NCBI GenBank assembly: GCA_004556925.1
Contig: SFFI01000017.1
Location: 1-40,090, forward strand
Length of the DNA: 40,090 nt
Direction: 5' to 3'
DNA from: Clostridiales bacterium
GTDB taxonomy: Bacteria; Bacillota; Clostridia; Saccharofermentanales; DTU023
In this document: piece by piece, positions 1 to 8,268 of the stretch
Layout of the letters: each line of letters begins with the position of its first letter
Position numbering within the stretch: position 1 is the stretch's first letter
Translations under genes and position numbers: made by a program
Notes under the pieces: generated by a model
Databases searched by the model: none
Told to the model about the DNA's origin: nothing
Seen by the model: only the letters and a program-made list of their open reading frames with translations

Positions 1-105
1 GATGCCCTGCAAAAAGCGGGTTATTCAAGCCAGGCCATTGAAAAAATAGCCTACAAAAATGCCTTAAGAGTCATTCAGGCCACCCTTAAGAATTGCCGTG
101 CATGA
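1..105 (+). CDS. C-terminal end of a membrane-dipeptidase-like (peptidase M19) protein, partial
   Basis: The frame is open from base 1 and ends at TGA 103-105, so only the last 34 residues are present. The tail contains GYSSQAIEKIAYKNALRVI, which resembles the conserved C-terminal helix of M19 (renal-type) dipeptidases, usually of the form GYS-x-E-x-IEKI-x-G-x-N-x-LRV. M19 enzymes are zinc hydrolases of dipeptides. The catalytic part lies outside the window, so the assignment rests on this short motif. The MalY-like gene starts 46 bases downstream on the same strand with no terminator between, so the two may be cotranscribed. Confidence 0.6.
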   Translation, partial: DALQKAGYSSQAIEKIAYKNALRVIQATLKNCRA

Positions 106-151
106 ATACTTGAGGGCAAACTGAAAAGCAAGAGGATTGGAGAAAATAACG

Positions 152-1363
152 ATGGAGTTTAATTTTGAAAAGATTATTGACAGAGTTGGCTTAGATGCCG
201 TTGCTGTAGAAGGTTTAGGCAAAAAACCAGGCTTTACACCAGATCTTCCTAAGGAAGGATTTGATGTCATACCCATGTGGGTTGCAGATATGAACTTTGA
301 AACGGCACCTAGCATTCCTGAGGCCATGATCAAGAGGGCCAAGCACCCCCTATATGGCTACTATTTGCCAAGAGATGAGTATTATGAGGCCATTATTGCC
401 TGGCACAAGAAGCGTAAAAATGTGGACGATATTAAAAAAGAGTATATCGGCTACGAAAACGGAGTCTTAGGCGGCGTGATTAGCGCCCTAAATGTCTTTT
501 GCTCTAAAGGAGACAATGTCCTAGTACATTCCCCAACCTATGTTGGCTTTACCGCGTCGCTTATCAATAATGGCTACAAGCTTGTGCATTCGCCTTTAGT
601 CCTAGACGAAGATAATATCTTTCGGATGGATTACGAGGATATGGAGCAGAAGATTGTGGACAACCATATCCATGCAGCCATTATGTGCTCGCCTCACAAC
701 CCATCCGGCAGAGTTTGGGAAAGGGAAGAGCTGGAAAAGGCCATGGAAATATTCAAAAAGCACAATGTATATGTGATCAGTGACGAGATCTGGTCAGATA
801 TTATTGTGGGCGACAATCCCCATATTCCCACGCAATCTGTATCAGAAGATGCAAAGAATAGAACCGTTGCCCTTTATGCGCCTTCCAAAACATTTAACCT
901 CGCAGGCTTAATTGGGGCATATCATATTATTTATAATGAGTGGATACGAGACAGGGTTAACAAAGAATCATCGCTTTGCCATTATAATTCTATGAATGTT
1001 TTGTCCATGTATGCGCTCATTGGAGCCTACTCAGAAACAGGGGATAGGTGGGTCTCGGAAATGGTGCAGGTCATTAAAGGCAACCTGGAATATGCCAGTC
1101 AATTTATCGATGAGAATTTCTCTGGGATCAAATATAGTATGCCTCAAGGGACCTACCTTCTGTACCTGGACTGCACAGAATATTGCCTTAAGCATGATGT
1201 TTCTATTAAAGAAATAGAAAAAGCAGGTTGGGATGTAGGGGTTGCCTGGCAGGATGGAACCATGTTCAATGGCCCGCATCACTTGCGACTCAATTTAGCC
1301 TTACCCCTATCAAGAGTCCAAGAGGCCTTTGCTAGAATGCAAAAATATGTATTCACAAAATAG
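152..1363 (+). CDS. MalY/PatB-type PLP-dependent cystathionine beta-lyase / aminotransferase
   Basis: A fold-type I PLP enzyme of 403 residues, close to the usual 390-400 of the MalY/PatB group. Visible motifs are VIPMWVADMNFETAP near residue 39, SPHNPSGRVW near 180, and YAPSKTFNLAGL with the probable PLP lysine K246; an arginine lies in the C-terminal HLRLNLALP stretch. Members cleave C-S bonds of cystathionine or cysteine conjugates to pyruvate and ammonia, and some also transaminate. ATG 152 was chosen because GGAG sits nine bases upstream; the in-frame TTG at 137 has poorer spacing. The exact substrate cannot be read from the sequence. A terminator follows immediately. Confidence 0.88.
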   Translation: MEFNFEKIIDRVGLDAVAVEGLGKKPGFTPDLPKEGFDVIPMWVADMNFETAPSIPEAMIKRAKHPLYGYYLPRDEYYEAIIAWHKKRKNVDDIKKEYIGYENGVLGGVISALNVFCSKGDNVLVHSPTYVGFTASLINNGYKLVHSPLVLDEDNIFRMDYEDMEQKIVDNHIHAAIMCSPHNPSGRVWEREELEKAMEIFKKHNVYVISDEIWSDIIVGDNPHIPTQSVSEDAKNRTVALYAPSKTFNLAGLIGAYHIIYNEWIRDRVNKESSLCHYNSMNVLSMYALIGAYSETGDRWVSEMVQVIKGNLEYASQFIDENFSGIKYSMPQGTYLLYLDCTEYCLKHDVSIKEIEKAGWDVGVAWQDGTMFNGPHHLRLNLALPLSRVQEAFARMQKYVFTK

Positions 1364-1387
1364 GTCTAAGGCATCTGGCGAATAGGG

Positions 1388-1422
1388 AAAGCCCGCAGGG
1401 AATTGACTCTGCGGGCTTTTTT
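1388..1422 (+). terminator. Rho-independent terminator after the MalY-like gene
   Basis: Inverted repeat AAGCCCGCAG (1389-1398) and CTGCGGGCTT (1409-1418) with a 10-base loop, followed by a T run to 1422. It ends the plus-strand unit 25 bases after the stop codon. On the minus strand the stem is followed only by TTTCCC, so it would be a poor terminator for the fucosidase operon arriving from the right. Confidence 0.88.
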
Positions 1423-1488
1423 GAATGAGGACTCATCTTCTTAATGATAGGACCAAGCAGGAAGGGCTGCGAGTCAGAATTGGACCGC

Positions 1489-2760
1489 TTATTCCAGGCT
1501 TTCCTGCAAAAACTCGGCTTCTTCAGTTTGGATATCTGCAGTCAAAACCACACTGGTGGGGTCCAATTTTTCAGGTACCCGGAGGCCCCAATAGCTGTCG
1601 CCTTCTAGGGTGCTCGTTTGCCGCAGGGTGCAGGGGCCGTCGTGGTTGAGCCAGCTGGCTGCCACGGCCCGGTTGGCGATATTGGGTAGGGGAATTTCCT
1701 GACCCACTAGGCTGGAGGGATCCAGGACATGGATATAAAGATGGTGGGGCCGGTGGGTAAAGCGGAGCTCTGGGGCTTCGTAGACATAATTATCGATGGT
1801 GTCACAGGCATAGACCGCAGAGCCTGCCTGCTTCAGCCAGCTACCCACGACTTCTAAGCATGCCTTGCTCCCTTTCGGAATCCGGCCTTGGCCGTCTGGC
1901 CCAATATTCAACAGCTCATTACCACCCCGAGAGACGACGGTTAAGAGTTCTCGGGTGACCTCTAGGGGGGACCGCCAATTTTGGTCGGATGCCCGATAGC
2001 CCCAGGAGGAATTTAAGGTGGCTGGCAGTTCCCAGGCCCTTTTAATAGGCTGGGCGGGCAGACGCCGGTCCTGGGTGGTGAGGTAGTCCCCTTGCCCATG
2101 GCCGATCCGGCCATTGATCAGGCAGGAAGGCTGGAGAGTCTTCACCAGCTTGCGAAGATCCTCCGCTTGGCCTTGGGTCATAGATAAGGGAGTATCAAAC
2201 CAGACCATACCGATCGGACCATAACCTGTTAAGAGCTCCTCGACCTGGGGCAGGCATTTTTCGAGAAAATAGCGGCTGAAGTCCTTATCCTGATCCTCTC
2301 GATAGGCTTCCAGGCCATCGGGGTGGTCCCAATCCTGGGCCTGGGAATAGTAGAGACAAAAGACAAGTCCCGCCTCTCTGCAGGCCTGGACAAATTCTCC
2401 GACCAGGTCGCGGCCGCAGGGGGAGGCCTCCACGCTGTTAAAGGCGCTCACCTTACTGGGGTAGAGGGCAAAGCCTTCATGGTGCTTGGCGGTAAGGCAG
2501 AGATAACGAAATCCCTGCTGCTTGGCCCACTTGGCGATTGCCCCAGGATCCAGATCCTGGGGGTCAAAGGACTTGGCCAAGTCGCGATAGGCTTCCCGGG
2601 GAATCTGAGCATAATGGCGGATCCATTCGGCCAGGCCGGGGATCTCCCGGCCCTGCCACTGGCCACCTAAGAGGGAATAAAGACCAAAATGGATAAAGAG
2701 TCCATAGCGTGCGGTGTGAAACCAGCTAGGCTCTGTGGCCTTTAAGACTTGCTGGGGCAT
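1489..2760 (-). CDS. GH29-type alpha-L-fucosidase
   Basis: 423 residues with the layout of GH29 fucosidases: WFHTARYGLFIHFGLYS near the N terminus, YLCLTAKHHEGFALYPS around 86-102, MVWFDTP with D189 as the likely nucleophile, and SRGGNELLNIGPDGQG. A beta-sandwich-like C-terminal part follows. The family hydrolyses alpha-L-fucosyl linkages by a retaining mechanism. No signal peptide is visible, so the enzyme should be cytoplasmic and act on imported material. It is the last gene of the transporter operon: ATG 2758-2760 overlaps the upstream ATPase gene by 19 bases and is preceded by GAGGAGG four bases away. The linkage to a peptide-type transporter is unusual. Confidence 0.9.
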   Translation of the reverse strand: MPQQVLKATEPSWFHTARYGLFIHFGLYSLLGGQWQGREIPGLAEWIRHYAQIPREAYRDLAKSFDPQDLDPGAIAKWAKQQGFRYLCLTAKHHEGFALYPSKVSAFNSVEASPCGRDLVGEFVQACREAGLVFCLYYSQAQDWDHPDGLEAYREDQDKDFSRYFLEKCLPQVEELLTGYGPIGMVWFDTPLSMTQGQAEDLRKLVKTLQPSCLINGRIGHGQGDYLTTQDRRLPAQPIKRAWELPATLNSSWGYRASDQNWRSPLEVTRELLTVVSRGGNELLNIGPDGQGRIPKGSKACLEVVGSWLKQAGSAVYACDTIDNYVYEAPELRFTHRPHHLYIHVLDPSSLVGQEIPLPNIANRAVAASWLNHDGPCTLRQTSTLEGDSYWGLRVPEKLDPTSVVLTADIQTEEAEFLQESLE

Positions 2761-3734
2761 GCAGCCTCCTCAAAAAGGAAACAGGCTAGGGCGTGTCCAG
2801 GTTCGATTTCCTGCAGGACAGGTCTTTCCTGCTTGCAGCGGTCCATGCACTTGGGGCAGCGGCTAGCAAAGGGACAGCCCTGAGGTAGGTTCAGGGCGCT
2901 AGGAATTTCACCTTGCAGAAAAATCCGCTCAGGTTTTTGCTCTGGATCTGGAATAGGTACCGCAGAAATAAGGGCTTGGGTGTAGGGGTGGCTGGGATGG
3001 GCAAAGAGCTTGTCCTTGTCGGCCAATTCCAAAATAAAGCCCAAATACATGACGGCAATCCGGTCCGAGATCATTTCTACGACCGAAAGGTCATGGGAAA
3101 TGAAGATATAGGTCAGGTCTAACTGTTCCTGTAGGCGCTGGAGCAGGTGGAGAACCTGGGCCTGGATGGACACGTCCAAGGCAGAGACAGGCTCATCAGC
3201 AATGATGAGCTGGGGTTTTACACTGAGGGCCCGGGCGATCCCGATGCGCTGCTTTTGACCACCGGAAAACTCGTGGGGATAGCGGCCGGCGTTCTTAGGG
3301 CTGATCCCCACGACCTGCATGAGCTTGTGTACCTCGCGGGTACGGTCTTCTGGCGCCATCTGAGGATTATGAATAATCAGTGGCTCCGCAATCAGATCGC
3401 CTACGGTCATGCGGGGATTGAGGCTGCCTGCGGGATCCTGAAAAATCATCTGAATTTCTCGCCGCAGGGGCCGCATGTCCTGCTGGTTCAGTTGGTCAAT
3501 GCGCTGGCCCTGGAAGAGGATTTCCCCCTCATCAGGCTCCAGGAGCCGGTCAATCAGGCGGCCAGTGGTAGACTTGCCGCAGCCGGATTCGCCAACCAGA
3601 GAGAAGGTCTCACCCTGGCGTACTGTAAAGCTAATGTCGTTCACCGCATGGACAAATCGGTTGGTGCGACCAAAGAGATCTTTGCCCGCGGGGAATTTTT
3701 TACTGACATGTTTGACTTCCAGAAAATGATTCAC
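2742..3734 (-). CDS. Oligopeptide/dipeptide ABC transporter ATP-binding protein (DppF/OppF type)
   Basis: 330 residues from the GTG start at 3732-3734, chosen because AAAGGAGG lies five bases upstream; the longer frame to 3785 runs back into the preceding gene. It shows Walker A SLVGESGCGKST, signature FSGGQKQRIGIARAL, Walker B LIIADEPVSALD and an H-loop in ISHDLSVVE. The C-terminal oligo_HPY region has the cysteine pattern CPFASRCPKCMDRC and a later ALACF, the type reported to bind an iron-sulfur cluster in some DppD/F proteins. It should energise import together with the DppD-like subunit encoded just upstream. The ribosome binding site overlaps that gene's stop codon, which implies coupled translation. 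Confidence 0.92.
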   Translation of the reverse strand: MNHFLEVKHVSKKFPAGKDLFGRTNRFVHAVNDISFTVRQGETFSLVGESGCGKSTTGRLIDRLLEPDEGEILFQGQRIDQLNQQDMRPLRREIQMIFQDPAGSLNPRMTVGDLIAEPLIIHNPQMAPEDRTREVHKLMQVVGISPKNAGRYPHEFSGGQKQRIGIARALSVKPQLIIADEPVSALDVSIQAQVLHLLQRLQEQLDLTYIFISHDLSVVEMISDRIAVMYLGFILELADKDKLFAHPSHPYTQALISAVPIPDPEQKPERIFLQGEIPSALNLPQGCPFASRCPKCMDRCKQERPVLQEIEPGHALACFLFEEAACPSKS

Positions 3735-3745
3735 CTGAACCTCCT

Positions 3746-4741
3746 TTATGCTTGGGCAGGCAGATTGGCATCGCTGTACCAGCAACGCGCCTGATGGCCA
3801 GGGGCCTTTTCTTCCAGTTCAGGCTTTTCCGCCCGGCACTTGTCTGTGGCATAGGGACAGCGGGGTGCAAAGCGACAAGCCTCGGGCATGGATAAGAGAT
3901 CGGGTACGGATCCGGGTATCCAGGGCAGACTGGTTCTGCCAGAGCCCAGCTTGGGCACAGAGGCGATCAAGCCTTGGGTATACGGGTGGAGGGGCGTTTG
4001 AAAGAGTTCTTGGCAGTTGGCTGCTTCGACAATTTCCCCTGCATACATCACGATTACCCGGTCGCACATTTCAGCGACCACACCCAGGTCATGAGTGATC
4101 AGCAAGATACCGGTATTTTTTTCTTTCTGGATATCTCTTAGCAATTCCAAAATCTGGGCTTGAATCGTGACGTCCAGAGCAGTGGTCGGCTCGTCCGCAA
4201 TCAGAAGCTGGGGCTGACAGCTCATGGCGAGAGCAATCATGACACGTTGGCTCATGCCGCCGGAAAGCTGGTGGGGGTAGTTTTTCATGACCCGGTCTGG
4301 GTCCGGAATGCCAACCATCACGAGGAGCTTGCGGGTCAGAGCCCGGGCCTGGTCCTTATCCAAGTCTGTATGCAGGCGGATGGCTTCCATAATCTGCTTG
4401 TCGATCCGCATAGCCGGGTTGAGACTGCTCATGGGTTCTTGGAAGATCATAGACATAGCGCCCCCGCGGATCTGCCGGCGTTGACGCTTATCCAGGGTAA
4501 GCAAATTCTGTCCCTTGAAATAAATTTCCCCCTCAGTGATCAGACCATTGGAGTTAGCGATCAAGCCCATGACGGATAGGGCCGTTACACTTTTCCCACA
4601 GCCAGATTCCCCAACCAAGCCTAGGACCTCTCCTTCTTCCATGAAGAAAGAAATATGGTGAATGGCAGCTACCGTCTTATTTTTATCGTAAGGAAATTCT
4701 GTTTGTAAATTCTTAACTTCTAGTAACTTATTTTGACTCAT
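3746..4741 (-). CDS. Oligopeptide/dipeptide ABC transporter ATP-binding protein (DppD/OppD type)
   Basis: 331 residues, the usual length. Walker A GLVGESGCGKSV, signature LSGGMSQRVMIALAM, Walker B LLIADEPTTALD and H-loop LLITHDLGVV are all intact. The C-terminal oligo_HPY segment carries cysteines in CRFAPRCPYATDKC and ARCWY. With the DppF-like protein it forms the ATPase pair on the inner face of the permease. ATG 4739-4741 has TAGGAGG five bases upstream and starts nine bases after the permease gene. Substrate class cannot be decided from the ATPase itself. Confidence 0.92.
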   Translation of the reverse strand: MSQNKLLEVKNLQTEFPYDKNKTVAAIHHISFFMEEGEVLGLVGESGCGKSVTALSVMGLIANSNGLITEGEIYFKGQNLLTLDKRQRRQIRGGAMSMIFQEPMSSLNPAMRIDKQIMEAIRLHTDLDKDQARALTRKLLVMVGIPDPDRVMKNYPHQLSGGMSQRVMIALAMSCQPQLLIADEPTTALDVTIQAQILELLRDIQKEKNTGILLITHDLGVVAEMCDRVIVMYAGEIVEAANCQELFQTPLHPYTQGLIASVPKLGSGRTSLPWIPGSVPDLLSMPEACRFAPRCPYATDKCRAEKPELEEKAPGHQARCWYSDANLPAQA

Positions 4742-4750
4742 ACCGGCCTC

Positions 4751-5659
4751 CTACTTAATCTTGGGATCCAGAGCGTCCCTCAAACCATCACCAAGCAGGT
4801 TGAAGGCCAGGACGGTAAGGAAAATAACCAGACCAGGGAAAAGAACCATATGGGGGGCAATATCCATGTAGGTTCGGCCTTGAGATAGCATGGCGCCCCA
4901 TTCAGGATCGGTGACATCTGCCCCGAAGCCCAGGAAGGAAAGGGAACTGGCTGCCATGATTGCAGACCCTATCCGCATGGTGAAGTTGACAATAAAGGTC
5001 TGCATGGTCCCCGGCATGATGTGGCGGAAGAGCAAGCGCTGGTCGTTAGAACCAATGCTTTGGGCTGCTTCTACATATAGAGAACTCTTAACGCTCAAGG
5101 TAGCGCTCCGCACCATACGGGCAAAGGAGGGAACGGTAAAGACCATGACGGCTATCCAGACGTTGACAATACCGGAGCCTAGGATGGCCACAATGGCGAT
5201 TGCTAATAAGATATCCGGGAAGGCGAACAGGACGTCCGCACCCCGCATGATCAGGCTATCCAGCCAATGGCCATAGTAACCTGCTAATAAGCCCAGGACA
5301 GCGCCAATGGCCGCACCCACGATAACCGAGGACAGGGCTACGCCCAGGGTCAGCCGGGTCCCTACCAGGATGCGGCTGAAAATATCCCGGCCGTAGTGGT
5401 CGGTGCCAAACCAGTGGTCTGCACTGGGGCCTTGCAGGGTGTTCATATAGTCATAGGCTTCAAAGTCATGGGGGGCTACCCACTGACCGAAGATACTGAT
5501 AAAGACCAGGAGCAGGATAACAACCAGGCCAAAGACCGCCGTCTTACGGCGGAAGAGCCTTTTCATGACGACCTTAAAACGGCTACCTTGGTAAGCTTGA
5601 ACCGTCTCGTCAATATAGTTCTCCTGGAGCAGGTCAGAAAGTTTTTGATCTTCTTTCAT
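4751..5659 (-). CDS. Oligopeptide/dipeptide ABC transporter permease (DppC/OppC type)
   Basis: 302 residues. A cytoplasmic N-terminal tail and first membrane segment (VFGLVVILLLVFISIFG) are followed by HWFGTDHYGRDIFSRILVGTR, the hallmark of DppC-type permeases, and then the BPD_transp_1 core with the EAA-like loop EAAQSIGSNDQRLLFRHIMPG. The C-terminal motif LNLLGDGLRDALDPKIK is typical. It pairs with the DppB-like subunit to form the membrane channel. The start ATG 5657-5659 has GGAG upstream, and the gap to the preceding gene is nine bases. Confidence 0.93.
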   Translation of the reverse strand: MKEDQKLSDLLQENYIDETVQAYQGSRFKVVMKRLFRRKTAVFGLVVILLLVFISIFGQWVAPHDFEAYDYMNTLQGPSADHWFGTDHYGRDIFSRILVGTRLTLGVALSSVIVGAAIGAVLGLLAGYYGHWLDSLIMRGADVLFAFPDILLAIAIVAILGSGIVNVWIAVMVFTVPSFARMVRSATLSVKSSLYVEAAQSIGSNDQRLLFRHIMPGTMQTFIVNFTMRIGSAIMAASSLSFLGFGADVTDPEWGAMLSQGRTYMDIAPHMVLFPGLVIFLTVLAFNLLGDGLRDALDPKIK

Positions 5660-5668
5660 GGGAAACTC

Positions 5669-6589
5669 CTATTCTAAGCGAATCTTGGGATTGATGAAGC
5701 CGTAGAGGACATCTACGATTAAATTAATCACCACATACTGAAAAGCGAATAACATGAGCAAGGCCTGAATGACGGGATAGTCGCGGAAGAAGATAGAGTC
5801 CACGAGCAAGCGGCCAATGCCGGGAATGGAAAAAACCGTTTCTGTCAGGACGGAGCCGGAGAGGAGGGCGCCGATTTGCAAACCTAAAATTGTCACAATC
5901 TGAATCAGGGCATTGCGGAAGGCGTGGAAAAAGATCACTTTCCTTTCCACCTGTCCTTTGGCACGGGCAGTACGGACGTAATCTTCGCGCATGACGTCCA
6001 GCATGGAGGACCGGGCATAGCGAGCCATCTCAGCCATGCAGCCAATACCCATGACAAAAGAAGGGAGGATGAGGCCCTTCCAACCGTTTAAGCCGCTTAC
6101 CGGGAGCCAGCCCAGGTTGACCGCAAAAACTTGGATCCCCATGAGGCCTAGCCAGAATCCGGGCGCAGAAAGCCCTAAAATAGCGATAAACATCAGCAAG
6201 TGGTCCACAAAACCTCCACGATGGACAGCGGAGAGGACCCCGAAGAGAATGCCTAAAAGTGGCGCCCAGAGCATGGCGGAAAGAACCAGTCTGATCGTGT
6301 TCTGCATCCGCTCGCCTATGAGCTGAGTAGTGGGAATGCCAGACTTGTAACTCTGCCCGAAATCACCCCCGAAGATCCGGCCCATATACTTAATATACTG
6401 GACAAAAATATTATCATTCAGCCCTAGCTGCTCTCGAATCGCTTGTACCTCTGCAACGTCAGCGTCTTTACCAGCTAGCGTTCGAGCAGGGTCGCCCGGA
6501 ATCATGTGAATAAACAGAAAAACAAGAATTGAGATAATCAGCATGAGCGGTATGGTCTGTAAGACTCTTCTGAAAAAATATCTACCCAC
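5669..6589 (-). CDS. Oligopeptide/dipeptide ABC transporter permease (DppB/OppB type)
   Basis: 306 residues with the standard DppB opening RRVLQTIPLMLIISILVFLF and the motif HMIPGDPAR, then six predicted membrane segments and the cytoplasmic loop YVRTARAKGQ. The C terminus VDVLYGFINPKIRLE is also typical. The start is GTG at 6587-6589 with GGAG seven bases upstream. The 77-base gap that separates it from the upstream binding-protein gene contains a GC-rich stem-loop and is the largest gap inside the transporter set. Confidence 0.93.
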   Translation of the reverse strand: MGRYFFRRVLQTIPLMLIISILVFLFIHMIPGDPARTLAGKDADVAEVQAIREQLGLNDNIFVQYIKYMGRIFGGDFGQSYKSGIPTTQLIGERMQNTIRLVLSAMLWAPLLGILFGVLSAVHRGGFVDHLLMFIAILGLSAPGFWLGLMGIQVFAVNLGWLPVSGLNGWKGLILPSFVMGIGCMAEMARYARSSMLDVMREDYVRTARAKGQVERKVIFFHAFRNALIQIVTILGLQIGALLSGSVLTETVFSIPGIGRLLVDSIFFRDYPVIQALLMLFAFQYVVINLIVDVLYGFINPKIRLE

Positions 6590-6617
6590 TCTCTTTCTCC
6601 TCTGGCTACATAGAAAA

Positions 6618-6643
6618 TTTCCCTCCCCCGAAAGGGAGGGAAA
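6618..6643 (-). terminator. Intercistronic stem-loop between binding protein and permease genes
   Basis: Inverted repeat TTTCCCTCCC (6618-6627) and GGGAGGGAAA (6634-6643). On the minus strand it is followed by TTTTC only, so it would terminate weakly or stabilise the 3' end of the binding-protein mRNA. Such elements are common between genes for an abundant binding protein and its permeases. Confidence 0.6.
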
Positions 6644-6666
6644 GGCTAAAAAACTACTGGTGGTTC

Positions 6667-8229
6667 TTAGTGGTCAAGAACGGCATGGGTGAAGTCCATA
6701 TGGCCACCGGGCATGTAAACAACACCAGATACGTAGTTATGCTCGGCAAAGATGCTGTTATCTACACCCAGGAAAATCCAGGGGCATTCTTCCCAAGCAA
6801 TGGACTGGGCAGTCGCGTAGAGCTCAGCCACCTTGTCCTTATCGGTTTCAACTAGGGCATCGTCCAGGGCCTTGTCGAAGTCTTTGTTAACCCAGAAAGC
6901 GGTGTTATAACCTGTGGGTGGGAAGTATTCGGAGTGCAGGATGTTACGCATGGAGCCATCTGCTTCATAGGAGCCGGACATCCAGTTGACGTACCACATC
7001 TGTACTTTGGTGGTCTCTGCGGGTTCAGCAGTCATATCTGCAATGGTGGTGGATTCCATAGCCTGCAGGTTGACGTTGATATTGATCTCGGACAGCTGCT
7101 GTTTAACAAACTCTGCACCCTTCATCTCAATGGTGGTATTGTCACACCAGATATCGATATCAAAGCCATCTTCGTAGCCAGCTTCCTTCATGAGTTCTTT
7201 GGCCTTTTCCAGATCCTTGGTGTAGGGTTCTTGGTCAGCATGGTAGGGGACAGGACCGGCAAACACAGAGTTAGGTGCGGTTGCGTAGCCTTGGAAAACG
7301 ACTTGGCAGTAAGCCTCGCTATCAAAAACCCAGTTCATGGCCTGGCGTACCCGGACATCGGATAGGGGCTGACGGCCATCTTCCAGGGTGTAGTTATTGT
7401 TGAGGGTGACATAGCGATAGACCAGGCCTTCCATATTCTTGATGTTGATATCTTCGGTGCCTTCCAGCTGCTCAACGTGAGTAGGAGGAACAGGGTAGAT
7501 GATATCGGCTTCGCCAGTCTTCAGCATGGCAATACGGGCGCCGTCTTCGGGTACGACCTGGAAGGTGAGGCTGTCAATTTCAGGACCCTCGCCCCAATAG
7601 TTTTCATTGCGGACCATTTTGGTATAGCCACCGTCTACTCTTTCCTTGAGAATGAAAGGACCAGTACCGGCAGACTCTTTGGCTAAACCATCTTTGCCTA
7701 ATTCTTCAATCGCCTTGGGGCTGACAAAGGTGACTTGGGAGAATTTGTTGAGGAAGGTGTTGTCGGCTTTCTTCAAAGTAATCTTGATGGTATATTCGTC
7801 GACGGCTTCCATATCGGCAATGGCCTTCATCCGAGAGTGGACACGCAGGGATTCATCGTCTCTGCCACGCACGTAGTTGGCCACACAGGCTTCAGCGTTG
7901 AAGGGTTCGCCATCACTGAATTGTACGCCTTCACGCAGCTTGAAGGTATATTCCATACCATCTTCAGACATTTCCCAGGACTCAGCCAGACGGGGCTGGA
8001 GTTCGAGATTTTCATCAAAATAGATGAGGGTTTCATACATGGCCAGGGTCATCAGGTTGGAGATGCCGTTGCCGGATACGTGAGGATCCAGATGGGTGGC
8101 GTCTGCCTGTAAGGCGACGACCAGATCATTGTCCTCAGATTTTGCTTCGGCCAAAGCCGGGGTACTGACCAGCATAAGTAGCATGACAAAACTTAAGAGA
8201 CCAGTAACTAACTTTTTCATGTGTTTCAT
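6667..8229 (-). CDS. Family 5 extracellular solute-binding protein (DppA/GsiB/OppA-like)
   Basis: 520 residues. After a signal sequence (KKLVTGLLSFVMLLMLVSTPALAEAK) the mature part has the SBP_bac_5 pattern: LVVALQADATHLDPH, AMYETLIYFDENLELQPRLAESW, YTFKLREGVQFSDGEPFNA, and GTGPFILKE. It should capture peptides or related ligands outside the cell and deliver them to the permeases encoded downstream. The signal region ends in ALA and has no lipobox cysteine, whereas Gram-positive binding proteins are normally lipoproteins. ATG 8227-8229 is used; GGAG is twelve bases upstream, and the second ATG nine bases downstream is an alternative. The M81 peptidase gene ends 39 bases upstream in the same operon. 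Confidence 0.9.
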   Translation of the reverse strand: MKHMKKLVTGLLSFVMLLMLVSTPALAEAKSEDNDLVVALQADATHLDPHVSGNGISNLMTLAMYETLIYFDENLELQPRLAESWEMSEDGMEYTFKLREGVQFSDGEPFNAEACVANYVRGRDDESLRVHSRMKAIADMEAVDEYTIKITLKKADNTFLNKFSQVTFVSPKAIEELGKDGLAKESAGTGPFILKERVDGGYTKMVRNENYWGEGPEIDSLTFQVVPEDGARIAMLKTGEADIIYPVPPTHVEQLEGTEDINIKNMEGLVYRYVTLNNNYTLEDGRQPLSDVRVRQAMNWVFDSEAYCQVVFQGYATAPNSVFAGPVPYHADQEPYTKDLEKAKELMKEAGYEDGFDIDIWCDNTTIEMKGAEFVKQQLSEININVNLQAMESTTIADMTAEPAETTKVQMWYVNWMSGSYEADGSMRNILHSEYFPPTGYNTAFWVNKDFDKALDDALVETDKDKVAELYATAQSIAWEECPWIFLGVDNSIFAEHNYVSGVVYMPGGHMDFTHAVLDH

Positions 8230-8268
8230 AGTTCGTGCGCACTCCTTTAGAAAAATGCTTAGCCTGAG

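Noticed and set aside
3147..3794. Plus-strand open frame of 215 codons opposite the DppF-like gene
   Set aside because: It lies antisense to a gene with complete ABC ATPase motifs, has no ribosome binding site and no recognisable domain.
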